Shown: positions 44,506-52,732 of the stretch, in pieces
How positions within the stretch are numbered: position 1 is the first letter of the stretch
Layout: each line of letters opens with the position of its first letter
DNA from: JBHHUI01 sp965248775
Lineage (GTDB): Bacteria; Chloroflexota; Anaerolineae; Anaerolineales; JBHHUI01
Assembly: GCA_965248775.1 (NCBI GenBank)
Contig: OZ252150.1
Span: 5,084,001-5,148,000 of the forward strand
Direction: 5' to 3'
Length of the DNA stretch: 64,000 bases
Position numbers and translations under genes: made by a program
Notes under the pieces: generated by a model
What the model saw: the letters and a program-made list of their open reading frames with translations, nothing else
Databases searched by the model: none
What the model was told of the DNA's origin: nothing

Positions 44506-45663
44506 TTAGCGGGGTGGAAGAGAATACGCGCCGAATACGAGCAGAAGTAGTTGCTCCATGCCGGCGCGCAGATGTTGTAGCTCGACAAATTCGTCGGGTC
44601 GATGTGTATTTCCACCACGTGACAAACCGATAGTGACAGCAGGATAGCCGCGACTGAGTGGGATATTCGCATCGGTACTCCCGCGCTCCAGAATCGGATT
44701 TTCGACCCCTACATGTTTAAGCACAGTGCCTGCCAATTGCACGAGCGGATGATCAGCCGAAATATTGCCGGCAGGACGGTCGCCACAAATCTCGCTCTTG
44801 ATTTCCAGACCGTATTTTTCCTCTGCAGCGGCGATCAGAGTCTCCACATCGCTACATAGTGCCAGCAATGATCCGGCATCTTCAGAACGTAAATCAAGTT
44901 CAAACTCGGCGCTGTTTGCAATTGTGTTTACAGAAGTGCCACCGACGAGCTTGCCTATATTGAGGGTCGTACGTGGTTTCGAGGGTAATCGCAATGTGGC
45001 CAGCTCGCCTGTGAGCTGCGCCAGACCATGAACTGCGCTGGGCCGTCCGTAATGCAACCACGAATGACCGCCACCTGTCTTGGCTTGCACACAGTAACGC
45101 CTGACGGCAATGCCGGCATGGTAGATGTAGCCAAAGGCCAGTCCTTCGACGACAATTGTGGCAGATACTTTGTCACCCAAGCGATCGATCACCTGGCGTA
45201 TGCCTTGTAAATCTCCCAACCCTTCCTCGCCAACGTTAGCAACAAGCCATAAATCACCAGGGAATTGGACTTCGTTTTGGACAAGCAGTTCGGCCAGTCG
45301 GAGCAAGCCCGCCACACCCAGAGAGTTATCTCCGAGGCCTGGGCCGTAGACGCGGCCGGTCTCGCGGCGGATGCTCAGATCGGTTTCAAAGGGGAAGACC
45401 GTATCTGTGTGCGCTGTTACAAGAATTGGACGCCGATCTCCCCGGCCCGGATAGCGCGCGTACACGTTTTGAAGGTCGTCGGTCTCTACATCTGCTAGGT
45501 CGAGGGATGCAAGTTGCTTCGCGACAATGGCCGCACGTGCTGCTTCATGAAAGGTCGGCGCGGCAATCTGTTGCACATCGATGGCCTGCTGCATAAGACG
45601 TGACGGGTCAACTGCGTGCCGTGCCCGCTGCAACGCTGCGTTTTGTGACAGGTGAGCGATCAT
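44506..45663 (-). CDS. M20-family metallopeptidase (peptidase T-like)
   Basis: 385 aa. The expected metal ligands are visible: His in TAHTDTVF, bridging Asp in GPGLGDNSLG, Glu pair in ANVGEEGLGDL, Asp/Glu in GSTDANIPLSRG and His in GGNTHRPDEFV; the insertion (about 190-300) is the dimerisation domain. M20 enzymes of this type cleave di- or tripeptides or remove an acyl amide. Its ATG forms an ATGA overlap with the stop of the PfkB gene upstream (45660-45663), so the two are coupled. It is not closely like the M20D enzyme at 13.7 kb. Confidence 0.88.
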   Translation of the reverse strand: MIAHLSQNAALQRARHAVDPSRLMQQAIDVQQIAAPTFHEAARAAIVAKQLASLDLADVETDDLQNVYARYPGRGDRRPILVTAHTDTVFPFETDLSIRRETGRVYGPGLGDNSLGVAGLLRLAELLVQNEVQFPGDLWLVANVGEEGLGDLQGIRQVIDRLGDKVSATIVVEGLAFGYIYHAGIAVRRYCVQAKTGGGHSWLHYGRPSAVHGLAQLTGELATLRLPSKPRTTLNIGKLVGGTSVNTIANSAEFELDLRSEDAGSLLALCSDVETLIAAAEEKYGLEIKSEICGDRPAGNISADHPLVQLAGTVLKHVGVENPILERGSTDANIPLSRGYPAVTIGLSRGGNTHRPDEFVELQHLRAGMEQLLLLVFGAYSLPPR

Positions 45664-46670
45664 ATTCGCCGGACCAGTTCGCGCTGTACATTCAAGCGCG
45701 CTTCTGCAAGGCGTGGATGTGCGCCAAGGGCATAGAACGGATCGTTCCCTTCTATGACAAGGGATGTGGATATGGCCCCCCGAACCGCAGCTTCGACGAT
45801 ATTCTCAGTTTGAGCAAGCCCTACCATAAAGCCGCCTCCATAAGCATCTCGGCCGCCGGTGGCATCTACAACTTTGGTTGGATAGGCGGGCACATGCCAG
45901 CGTGAATCGGATGCTGTTTCATAGACATATTGCCCTTTGGCTCCGCGATTGATGACGATGAACTTGACACCCATTTCGCCAAAAGCTGCTGCTGATTCCC
46001 AGATGTCGTCTGTTTCGGAGCGGAAAAAATTTCGCACTTTGGCTTCGTTCGGTAGAAATGCGTCCAGCCCGGCGAGAATGAGAGCAAGCTCTGCCTTGAA
46101 TGAGGGCTGCATATAACGAGCAGTAGGATCACAAGTGATCAGCTTGATTCCCAGGCTGCGAGCAGCGGCCGGCAATGTGCGGTGGGTTATGAAGTCGCAG
46201 GGCGCGACGTGTAAGGCCTCGGCTTTGAAATATTCTGCAGGAAAGTCATCCGGGCGCACTGCGAGTGGGCCAAAGGTGGTCGCTGAATCAAGTGGCGGAT
46301 GTTCATCGTAATCTTTCAAGAATGCAGGAATCGACTGTCCGATGCGGGCAAAGTGCCCGACGATGTCTGCACGTGAGCGCGTTTTATCGTCAGCTATAAA
46401 CGCAAAGAAGTTGCGGTGTTCTTGTACTGAGTTGGTAGCGTAGACCCCCTTTGTTTCCAGACCTACCTTTGATAACCTTGTAATCCAGTCCGGGTTGAAA
46501 TTTGAGCCAACCCGTGCACCAATCCCAACAGATTCTGACCAAATCGCCGCCCCGATGGAAGCATACAAGCCGCTCCCGCCGGGTTGGTTGAGAACAGCTC
46601 GACCCTCGGGTGTTATATAGTTATCCGCTTGTAATCGGCCAACAGTGATGTGAATAGGAACGTTTGGCAT
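45660..46670 (-). CDS. PfkB-family sugar/nucleoside kinase
   Basis: 336 aa. Family features: N-terminal substrate region GRLQADNYITPEG...NQPGGSGLYASIGAAIW, a middle GPLAVRPDDFPAEYF, and the C-terminal catalytic motif VVDATGGRDAYGGGFMVGLAQ. The usual motif is DTTGAGDAFxGGF, with catalytic Asp and an anion-hole Gly. Here GAG becomes GGR, so the Asp is kept but one Gly is replaced by Arg; activity may be altered. Substrate unknown. Coupled to the M20 gene, divergent from the response regulator at 46908. Confidence 0.85.
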   Translation of the reverse strand: MPNVPIHITVGRLQADNYITPEGRAVLNQPGGSGLYASIGAAIWSESVGIGARVGSNFNPDWITRLSKVGLETKGVYATNSVQEHRNFFAFIADDKTRSRADIVGHFARIGQSIPAFLKDYDEHPPLDSATTFGPLAVRPDDFPAEYFKAEALHVAPCDFITHRTLPAAARSLGIKLITCDPTARYMQPSFKAELALILAGLDAFLPNEAKVRNFFRSETDDIWESAAAFGEMGVKFIVINRGAKGQYVYETASDSRWHVPAYPTKVVDATGGRDAYGGGFMVGLAQTENIVEAAVRGAISTSLVIEGNDPFYALGAHPRLAEARLNVQRELVRRI

Positions 46671-46907
46671 AGATAAAACAGAAAGACCAGAACGATTCTA
46701 AACGACATTTGCGACATCAACAACAAGCGATGAAATTACTCAATGTTAAATTAATGTGAATTGTTTGAAATCTTAAAGCGTTCAGCCATGGGTACTCTTG
46801 ACGATCCAAGTAAGAGCAGGTATCATGTCCTCCGCATACTACTTGCGGATCTCGGACGGGGAATAGTGACGGCCGGGGTCTTTTTTTGCAACAAAAGGGA
46901 GATAGGT

Positions 46908-47579
46908 ATGGCAGCAGAGCGAGTGCTTCTTATTGAAACAAGCCGAACCTCTGCCCTCTCTTTTGCACCCCCCTTAGAAAAAAAAGGCTATCGCGTCGCC
47001 ATCGAGCACTCGGTGTCATCGGCGCTGAAACGCGCGTCTAGTTTTGATCCCCAGTTGATGGTATTAGATGCCGCTTCATTGCGGACGAGCGGATCGCGGA
47101 TGTGCCGGAGCGCTCGGAAATCGCTTAACGGTGTTCGCATTGTGCTGGTTGTGGGCGAGGAAGTGAAGCCCGATCCCCGTTGTGGGGCAGACCTAATCCT
47201 GGTACATCCATTCACTCCCCGGAAACTGCTGAATGCTGTTCATCGCTTATTGCCAGTAATGGATGAAGAGGGTTGGCTACAGGCGGGTCCCATTCGGCTT
47301 AACCTGAAACAACGGCGGGTGCATTGTGGTGACCGTGATGAAAGCCTGACGCCCAAGCAAGCGCGCTTACTTGAGATCCTGATGCGCCACGCAGGCGAAA
47401 TTGTATCGCGCAAGAAATTGATTAAAGATGTCTGGGAAACGGATTATATTGGGGATACGCGCACATTGGATGTGCATGTAAGTTGGTTGCGGCGTGTGAT
47501 CGAGAACGACCCGCGGCGTCCACGTTATCTTAAGACTTTACGCGGTCGCGGCTATCGCCTCGAGACAAACCCCGATTAA
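46908..47579 (+). CDS. OmpR-type response regulator with degenerate receiver
   Basis: 223 aa from ATG 46908, preceded by AGGGAGAT at good spacing; extension to 46761 is not supported. The receiver (1-115) keeps the Asp at 54 (MVLDAAS) but has IET at positions 9-11 instead of the acidic metal pair and His100 (VHPFTP) instead of the conserved Lys before Pro-Phe. The DNA-binding domain (about 125-220) is standard: LTPKQARLLEILMRHAGEIVSRKKLIKDVWETDYIGDTRTLDVHVSWLRRVIE...LKTLRGRGYRLE. Such pseudo-receivers often act without phosphorylation. No sensor kinase is adjacent. Followed by a strong terminator. Confidence 0.88.
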   Translation: MAAERVLLIETSRTSALSFAPPLEKKGYRVAIEHSVSSALKRASSFDPQLMVLDAASLRTSGSRMCRSARKSLNGVRIVLVVGEEVKPDPRCGADLILVHPFTPRKLLNAVHRLLPVMDEEGWLQAGPIRLNLKQRRVHCGDRDESLTPKQARLLEILMRHAGEIVSRKKLIKDVWETDYIGDTRTLDVHVSWLRRVIENDPRRPRYLKTLRGRGYRLETNPD

Positions 47580-47619
47580 ATTGACTCTGGCAATTCCAGT
47601 CTAAATTTGTGCTTATCAG

Positions 47620-47650
47620 AACCGCCGATGATTAGTCGGCGGTTTTTTTA
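47620..47650 (+). terminator. Rho-independent terminator after the response regulator
   Basis: AACCGCCGA (47620-47628), 7-nt loop, TCGGCGGTT (47636-47644), then a run of seven T (47643-47649). Perfect 9-bp stem; it also separates the convergent minus-strand gene at 47665. Confidence 0.9.
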
Positions 47651-47664
47651 TCCATCAGTCCAAA

Positions 47665-48057
47665 TTAAAAACCGTCGTCTGAGTTGTCAGAACCCCCGAT
47701 GATCGTAAAGCGGCGTGGCTCTTGGGTGTGCGGCGCAAAAGGCGGTTGCGGGTGATACGGTGGGGGCGTCCAGGTTTGTTGCTGTTGGGGAACCTGCGCT
47801 TGCGGTTGTGTGACGACAACGACTCGTTCCGGCGGTTGTGATTCGTTTCGCCGGATTTCCGCTCTTCGCGCTGGTTGTTGTTGAGTACGAGTCGCAAGCC
47901 AAACGACGATCAGACTGGTTGGAATACTCGCAGCTACACCTGCAATAACACCGAGCAGAACCGCCATTGCCTCGCTGGATAGTCGCTGGCCGACTACCAC
48001 GGCGAGCGTAATTACAAATGCTAGTACGCAAATGAGCATTATGACGCGAAACTTCAT
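47665..48057 (-). CDS. Small Pro/Gln-rich membrane protein downstream of the ftsK-like gene
   Basis: 130 aa. Two membrane helices (FRVIMLICVLAFVITLAVVVG and AMAVLLGVIAGVAASIPTSLIVVWLA) are followed by a basic stretch and a cytosolic or exposed tail rich in Pro and Gln (PQAQVPQQQQTWTPPPYHPQ), ending FTIIGGSDNSDDGF. Its ATG overlaps the stop of the FtsK-like gene by 4 bp (ATGA), so it belongs to that operon. Function unknown. An antiparallel frame is also open but lacks these features. Confidence 0.65.
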   Translation of the reverse strand: MKFRVIMLICVLAFVITLAVVVGQRLSSEAMAVLLGVIAGVAASIPTSLIVVWLATRTQQQPARRAEIRRNESQPPERVVVVTQPQAQVPQQQQTWTPPPYHPQPPFAPHTQEPRRFTIIGGSDNSDDGF

Positions 48058-49964
48058 TTTCGAAGTCCTCCAGCTTGCATGACCACCTCTTCGCTAGATG
48101 CACTAATATCGCTCCAGCGCTTGCCTCTATAGATCGCCTTATCGAGGCTTGCCCATTCTGTTGCCGGCACATAGGCTGCCTGAAAACGCACCACCTGCCC
48201 ACCTGAGATCGCAACAAAGTCACCCCGTCCGAGCAGCCGCTCCGCACCGCTCTGTGCTATGCCGGTAGCAACGCGGGCATCATCTGCACTCCCAACCCGT
48301 CCGACTAATCGCAATGGCAGGTTGGCCTTCAATTCGCATCCGATCAACTTTGAACTGGGCTGCTGCATTCCCAACACCAGATGTAATCCTGATTCGCGCC
48401 CACGTGTGGCAATCCTTGTTAAGGCTGACAAGCAAGCTCCATCGGTCTGCTGTAGCAGATCCGGTAGTTCGTCGACAATGATGACGAGATGCGGATCGCT
48501 TAAATCATTGGCATCGCGGTGTTCCATCTCAGTTACAAGTTCGGCGAGCAGCTGCTGCGCAGCACTGACATTGGAGGCCGGTGGAGCAATAAGATGAGGC
48601 AGCCTGCCAAGCGGTGCAAGCCCACGCTGCTTTAAATCGATCAGCGCCAGTTGCAATTGTGACTGACGACTCCCAAGCGTGAGGCTGATTGCCAGTGTGC
48701 GCATCAATTCCGTCTTGCCGGAGCCAGTAACACCAGCGATCAGAACGTGTACCACGTCCGGTGATGGCAGCCGCAACATGAGCGGCCGTCCATCGGCGGT
48801 CAGACCGAGACAGGCAGTGAGTGGTGGCAGCCGGTCGAGCTGTTCTAAAACAGACTGAAGGTCAATCGGACGCGAATCCGAGCGGACTACCTCCAATGCC
48901 AGCTGTCTCCCAGAACGTGTGATCTGTACATCTGCGCTCCCCAATGCAAGGGATAGTTCCTCTCGTAGCATTCGAAGGCGGCTAATGCGCATACCCGGCG
49001 CGGATTGCAAAAGGAACTGCATCCACCGGGGGGAAGCTGTGCCGCCCCGGACTCGGATTGGTAACTTACTCGAGTGTTGTGATTTGAGTGATCTTAGGGC
49101 ATATTCGGCAGATGCAACTTCCCATCGTAAAACCGGCTCCCATCGTATCAGAGCACAGCGCCAGCTTTCGCGGGGTGTTTGAAAACCGCTGTCAGTTCCG
49201 GCATTTCGAGAATTATCTAACCGGACTGATTGTGTTGAAGAACAAGTCGATGGCGAACATGACGCGCTGCCTGTTGGATAGCGCTGACAAGACCAACCTG
49301 TCGCGCTTCTTGTCGGAAGCGAACTGGGATGCCGCGGAACTGAACCAGGAACGCATTGCATACTTATTCCAGCAAACCAAGCGTCAGCGCCAGGGCGCCC
49401 GCAAATCGATGCTGGCCATCGATGATACTTTGTGCGAGCACGTCGGCAGTCTGTTCGAATACATTGACCAACATTACAACCACGGCAACCACATGTATCC
49501 GCTAGCGCACAATCTGGTCACCGGCCACTACATCAGCGGCGCGGTTCGCTTTCCGGCCGACTGGCGACTGTACCGGCGCTACGAAGAAGTCACCGACTGG
49601 GAAGCGTTCGTCAAGAAACTGTTGCCCGACGCTACGATCCCGAAAACCAAGAAGGAGCGTAATCGCTTCAAACGTCAAGTCGCACCCACCTTGCTGGCCG
49701 ACCAAGATTTCGCTGGCGGCTGAACTGGTCAAGGCGGCGCTGGCGCACGATTTGCCCTTTGAAACGGTGCTGTTCGACGCCTGGTACCTGGCACCCGAAT
49801 TGCTCGAAGTTCTCAGTGCGCATGGCAAGCACTGGATCAGCCTGCTGAAAAACAACCGCAACCTTATCACCAACAGCTTTGTGCTCCAGGATGCTTCCGG
49901 CGAACGCATGCGCTTTGATGGTCCGCACATCAAGGTGCAGGACCTAGTGCCGCTTATCCCACCT

Positions 49965-51155
49965 TTCACTACCGGACACTTTATCCGTGATTGATTAGCG
50001 GTTGCCTCTCGGCTACACTCTCCGTTCTACCACAGAACAAGGGGAGTATCGCCATGAGTGACAACCGCCGTACATATCGTGCCATAAAGAGCGCCTTGCG
50101 GCAACTGTACCCAGGAGAACCGCAGGGCAACTTGGCTCGCCATTTGGATACGCTCGCTGCCATGGTCAGCGGAATTGTCCGCAGCCAGAGTAGCCAGCTA
50201 CCGGCGATCGCCAGGAAAGTGCCAGACGGCAACAAACCCGAGAGCCGGGTCAAACGGTACGCCCGCTGGGTCAAGAATGAGCATATTAATAACGAAGTCT
50301 TCTTTCTACCCTTCGCTGAACCCTTATTGCAGGGTCTGGCGCAGGACCGCCCGCTCGTGTTGGCAATGGACGGCAGCGAAGTGGGCCGCGGTTGCCTGAC
50401 CCTGATGGTGAGCGTCATCTACAAGCAACGTGCTTTGCCGGTGGCGTGGGTCACCGTCAAAGGGAGCAAGGGACATTTTTCAGAAGCGACACACGTGCAG
50501 TTGTTGACAGAAGTACACGCTTTGGTGCCCCCTGCAAGCGATGTCGTCTTCCTGGGGGATGGTGAATTCGATGGCACGAACCTCCAGGCGGCTCTGAATG
50601 ACTACGAATGGGCCTACGTCTGTCGCACGGCCAAGCATGTCCAGCTATGTGAAGGGGGCGACTGGTTCGCCTTCGCCGACCTGGATGTGCCCCGTGGTGC
50701 ATACCGCGGCGTGCTGGATGTCGCCTTCACCCAGCAGGAATATGGGCCCGTCCTTGCCATCGCGTGGTGGCAGCGCGACTGCAAAGAGCCCCTCTATCTG
50801 GTCACCAACCTGGAGCTGGTTGCCGAAGCCTGTTCCTGGTATAACAAACGCTTTCGTATTGAAACTTTCTTCTCCGACCAGAAAAGCCGGGGCTTCAATT
50901 TGCATAAAAGCCATATCGCCGACCCGGCCCGGCTGGCCCGGTTGATGATCGCAGCTTGCCTTGCTTACATCTGGATCATCTACTTGGGCGTCATCGCCAA
51001 ACGAGATAATTGGGTGCAAGTCATTCACCGCACCGACCGCTGTGATCTGAGCCTATTTCAACTCGGCTTGCGCCTGCTGGAACAGTTCCTAAATGAGCAT
51101 CTGCCCATCCCGGTCGCCTTTGACATGCCCCGCGCAGAAAGTGTCCGGTAGTGAA
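49965..51155. mobile_element. Inner IS4-family insertion sequence, intact, inside the outer IS
   Basis: 1191 bp. Inverted ends TTCACTACCGGACACTTT (49965-49982, complement at 51138-51155), perfect over 18 bp. Perfect 9-bp target duplication ATCCCACCT at 49956-49964 and 51156-51164. Carries one complete transposase gene and is the youngest insertion of the three-layer structure. Confidence 0.95.
50054..51151 (+). CDS. IS4-family transposase of the inner IS
   Basis: 365 aa from ATG 50054 with GGGGAGTATC upstream; the frame is open to 49991 but that overlaps the terminal repeat region. Catalytic residues are visible: Asp in VLAMDGSEVG, Asp in VVFLGDGEFDG and Glu in the signature YNKRFRIETFFSDQK, which is exactly Y-(2)-R-(3)-E-(6)-K. 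The N-terminus LRQLYPGEPQGNLARHLDTLAAMVSGIV is the usual helical domain. No stops or shifts; expected to be active. Confidence 0.95.
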   Translation: MSDNRRTYRAIKSALRQLYPGEPQGNLARHLDTLAAMVSGIVRSQSSQLPAIARKVPDGNKPESRVKRYARWVKNEHINNEVFFLPFAEPLLQGLAQDRPLVLAMDGSEVGRGCLTLMVSVIYKQRALPVAWVTVKGSKGHFSEATHVQLLTEVHALVPPASDVVFLGDGEFDGTNLQAALNDYEWAYVCRTAKHVQLCEGGDWFAFADLDVPRGAYRGVLDVAFTQQEYGPVLAIAWWQRDCKEPLYLVTNLELVAEACSWYNKRFRIETFFSDQKSRGFNLHKSHIADPARLARLMIAACLAYIWIIYLGVIAKRDNWVQVIHRTDRCDLSLFQLGLRLLEQFLNEHLPIPVAFDMPRAESVR

Positions 51156-51849
51156 ATCCCACCTTCCGCTTTCAAACCGATGCAAGTGGGCGAGCAGACC
51201 TACTACTGCTTCAGCAAGAATGTACGCATCCCGACTTTGGGGAAGGTACGGCTGGTCATCAGCTTTGCCAAGCCTGATTTAACCGGCACCTATGCCGTGC
51301 TGGTCAGCAGCCATCTCAGTTGGGATGCCAAGAAGATCATCGCAACCTATCTGCTCCGTTGGCCGATTGAGACCTTTTATCAAGACGCCAAACAGAACCT
51401 GGGGCTCCACGAATATCGCATGCGCTCGGCCGCCGCCATTCATAAGCACTGGTCACTGGTCTTCGTGGCCTATTCGTTCCTGCACCTGCACTGTTTGCCC
51501 ACATCGCGTCGTGACAAGGTCTGCGCGCCCATCCAATCCATCGGGCAGGTTATTCGCCAACAAAGCCAGCAGCTAATCGAAGCATTGATCTTGCAGGCTC
51601 ACGGCTCTCTGTCTGACGGTACTGACGAGCAACAAGTCTTCTCGTACTTATTCGCCAAGCAGGCTTACTCTTTGGCTGCTTGAGCCTTTTCACTCAAATC
51701 ACAACACTCGAGTAACTTATGAGCATTCAGTACGCCTTCGATTTGCTCCGCCTGAAACTCCATATACGCCTGTGTGATATTGTGAGTTTCCGGCATTCTC
51801 TTCCTACATCTAGCCGTCCGCTTGGGCGACGAGTTGCGCCAAAAGAGGG

Positions 51850-51895
51850 GGCTCCCCACAGCTTAGTCGGACGAGGGGGAAATCTGTAGGGAGCC
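51850..51895 (-). promoter_or_regulatory. Leader hairpin of the ftsK-like transcript
   Basis: GGCTCCCTACAG (51895-51884) can pair with CTGTGGGGAGCC (51861-51850), 12 bp with one G-U, loop of 22 nt. It lies between the promoter and the start codon at 51796. There is no U-tract, so it is a leader structure rather than a clear terminator. Confidence 0.5.
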
Positions 51896-51911
51896 TGAAG
51901 GGTGCACGTCG

Positions 51912-51940
51912 AGTGTAACACGAACATATGTTCTAGTCAA
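51912..51940 (-). promoter_or_regulatory. Promoter of the ftsK-like gene with an embedded GAAC-N4-GTTC palindrome (LexA/SOS-box type)
   Basis: On the minus strand TTGACT (51940-51935), 17-bp spacer, TACACT (51917-51912). The spacer holds GAACATATGTTC (51933-51922), a perfect 12-bp palindrome matching the GAAC-N4-GTTC box bound by LexA in Firmicutes and Actinobacteria. Binding there would block RNA polymerase. The Chloroflexota LexA motif varies, so SOS control is an inference. Confidence 0.6.
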
Positions 51941-51944
51941 TAGA

Positions 51945-51974
51945 CAAAGAAAAGACCGCCCACGTTCGGACGGC
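51945..51974 (-). terminator. Probable terminator of rpsT
   Basis: On the minus strand GCCGTCC (51974-51968) pairs with GGGCGGT (51961-51955), with two G-U pairs, followed by CTTTTCTTT. It lies 28 bp after the rpsT stop. Confidence 0.6.
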
Positions 51975-52001
51975 GCTTTACTTCATTAAGACTAAAACGC
52001 T

Positions 52002-52274
52002 TTAGGTCTCTGTCTCGAGTGCTGCCAGTCGGTGCATGAGTCGGCCTTTGCGACGCGAAGCGTTATTGCTGTGCAATACGCCTTTTAGCGCAGCTTTGTC
52101 CAATTGACTAGCTGCTGCCAGCACTGCCGCACGCGCTTCGGCTGCATCACCGGCATCGAGCGCCTCACGGGCTTTGCGCACGGCCGTGCGTATCTTGGAT
52201 TTCCGTATTTTATTCTTCAAGGTCTTGCGCTCGCTCGAGCGAATGCGCTTCTTTGCCGACTTTGTATTTGCCAC
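52002..52274 (-). CDS. rpsT: Small ribosomal subunit protein bS20
   Basis: 90 aa. MANTKSAKKRIRSSERKTLKNKIRKSKIRTAVRKAREAL and the C-terminal LDKAALKGVLHSNNASRRKGRLMHRLAAL match bS20 along its length. It binds 16S rRNA early in 30S assembly. Single-gene transcript with a strong promoter just upstream and a hairpin downstream; a GAGGCAG Shine-Dalgarno precedes ATG 52274. bS20 regulates its own translation in E. coli; nothing here tests that. Confidence 0.97.
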   Translation of the reverse strand: MANTKSAKKRIRSSERKTLKNKIRKSKIRTAVRKAREALDAGDAAEARAAVLAAASQLDKAALKGVLHSNNASRRKGRLMHRLAALETET

Positions 52275-52311
52275 TTCTGCCTCACTTGCTCAAAATGTAC
52301 TACGGGGCGGG

Positions 52312-52340
52312 ATTCTACCTGAGTGGCGCGGCTTTGTCTA
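52312..52340 (-). promoter_or_regulatory. rpsT promoter
   Basis: On the minus strand TAGACA (52340-52335), 17-bp spacer, TAGAAT (52317-52312); each hexamer matches five of six consensus bases. The start codon of rpsT follows 37 bp after the -10. Confidence 0.7.
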
Positions 52341-52361
52341 GTGTGGCACCGATCGCAAGTG

Positions 52362-52712
52362 TTAAGCGCGCAAAGCTCGCCAGGTCCAGCCGGCCCCTAC
52401 CAAATCAATGATCCCGATGACGAGTGCAATTGGTTTGATCAGGCCCAGGCTAACGATGGCAATGTAGAAGATGAATACACCTACCCGACCGAAGACACTG
52501 AGACGTGCGAATTCGGTCAGATTCAGCCGAGCGCCAGCAACATAATAGAATCCCAATAAACAGATTAGCCAACCGCTTACACGAATCCAGATTTCGCCTG
52601 TTAGCGGAAGTTGAAAAACTGCCAGCATCATATTGGGTACCAGAAGCAACCCAACCCCGTTCAGAAGGGTGTAGATGCCAAAAATGAAGAGTGTCCTTGA
52701 TGCAGTATTCAT
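52362..52712 (-). CDS. Four-helix membrane protein, unknown
   Basis: 116 aa. Membrane helices at about 7-28 (LFIFGIYTLLNGVGLLLVP), 43-60, 72-92 (VGVFIFYIAIVSLGLI) and 93-112 (PIALVIGIIDLVGAGWTWRAL). Small Chloroflexota proteins of this shape occur widely without function. It starts 20 bp after the dapF-like stop, so it may be the last gene of the atl-dapF-like unit; rpsT downstream has its own promoter. Upstream alternative ATG in other frames was rejected. Confidence 0.6.
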   Translation of the reverse strand: MNTASRTLFIFGIYTLLNGVGLLLVPNMMLAVFQLPLTGEIWIRVSGWLICLLGFYYVAGARLNLTEFARLSVFGRVGVFIFYIAIVSLGLIKPIALVIGIIDLVGAGWTWRALRA

Positions 52713-52732
52713 GCGATATTCCTTTCGAAGGC

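Larger units (their letters stand above)
49112..51683 (+). pseudogene. Outer IS transposase, frameshifted and split
   Basis: Starts at ATG 49112 (MQLPIVKPAPIVSEHSASFRG), GTG 49088 being an alternative. It reads through KSMLAIDDTLCEHVG (first catalytic Asp) to a TGA at 49721; the frame then shifts near 49690 and continues with KISLAAELVKAAL and ETVLFDAWYLAPELLEVL (second Asp) to VPLIP, where the inner IS sits. After the insertion it resumes PPSAFKPMQVGEQTYYCF and ends YLLRWPIETFYQDAKQNLG, the Y-(2)-R-(3)-E-(6)-K signature of IS4-type transposases, and SYLFAKQAYSLAA. Two independent lesions mean it is dead. Confidence 0.88.
49069..51711. mobile_element. Outer IS (IS4/IS701-type) inside the ftsK-like gene, itself interrupted
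   Basis: Ends are inverted repeats CGAGTGTTGTGATTTGAGTG (49071-49090, complement at 51691-51710). The flanking direct repeat GTAACTTA occurs at 49061-49068 and 51712-51719. The symmetrical CTCGAG at the junctions leaves the exact end uncertain by one or two bases. Without the inner IS the element is about 1.44 kb. Confidence 0.88.
48054..51796 (-). pseudogene. FtsK/SpoIIIE-like DNA translocase gene split by nested ISs
   Basis: The 5' piece starts at ATG 51796 (MPETHNITQAYMEFQAEQIEG, Shine-Dalgarno AGGAAGAG) and reads GVLNAHKL to the IS at 51712. The 3' piece resumes at 49068 as PIRVRGGTASPRWMQFLL and continues with the FtsK core: Walker A GVTGSGKTELM, Walker B HLVIIVDELPDLL, sensor-like LHLVLGMQQPSSK. 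Joining across one GTAACTTA copy gives one frame of about 365 aa (VLNAHKL-PIRVRGG). There are no N-terminal membrane helices or gamma domain, so it is a soluble, short FtsK-like ATPase, perhaps for DNA transfer or packaging. A fragment from the IS-internal start would keep the ATPase. Promoter and leader are described separately. Confidence 0.88.
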
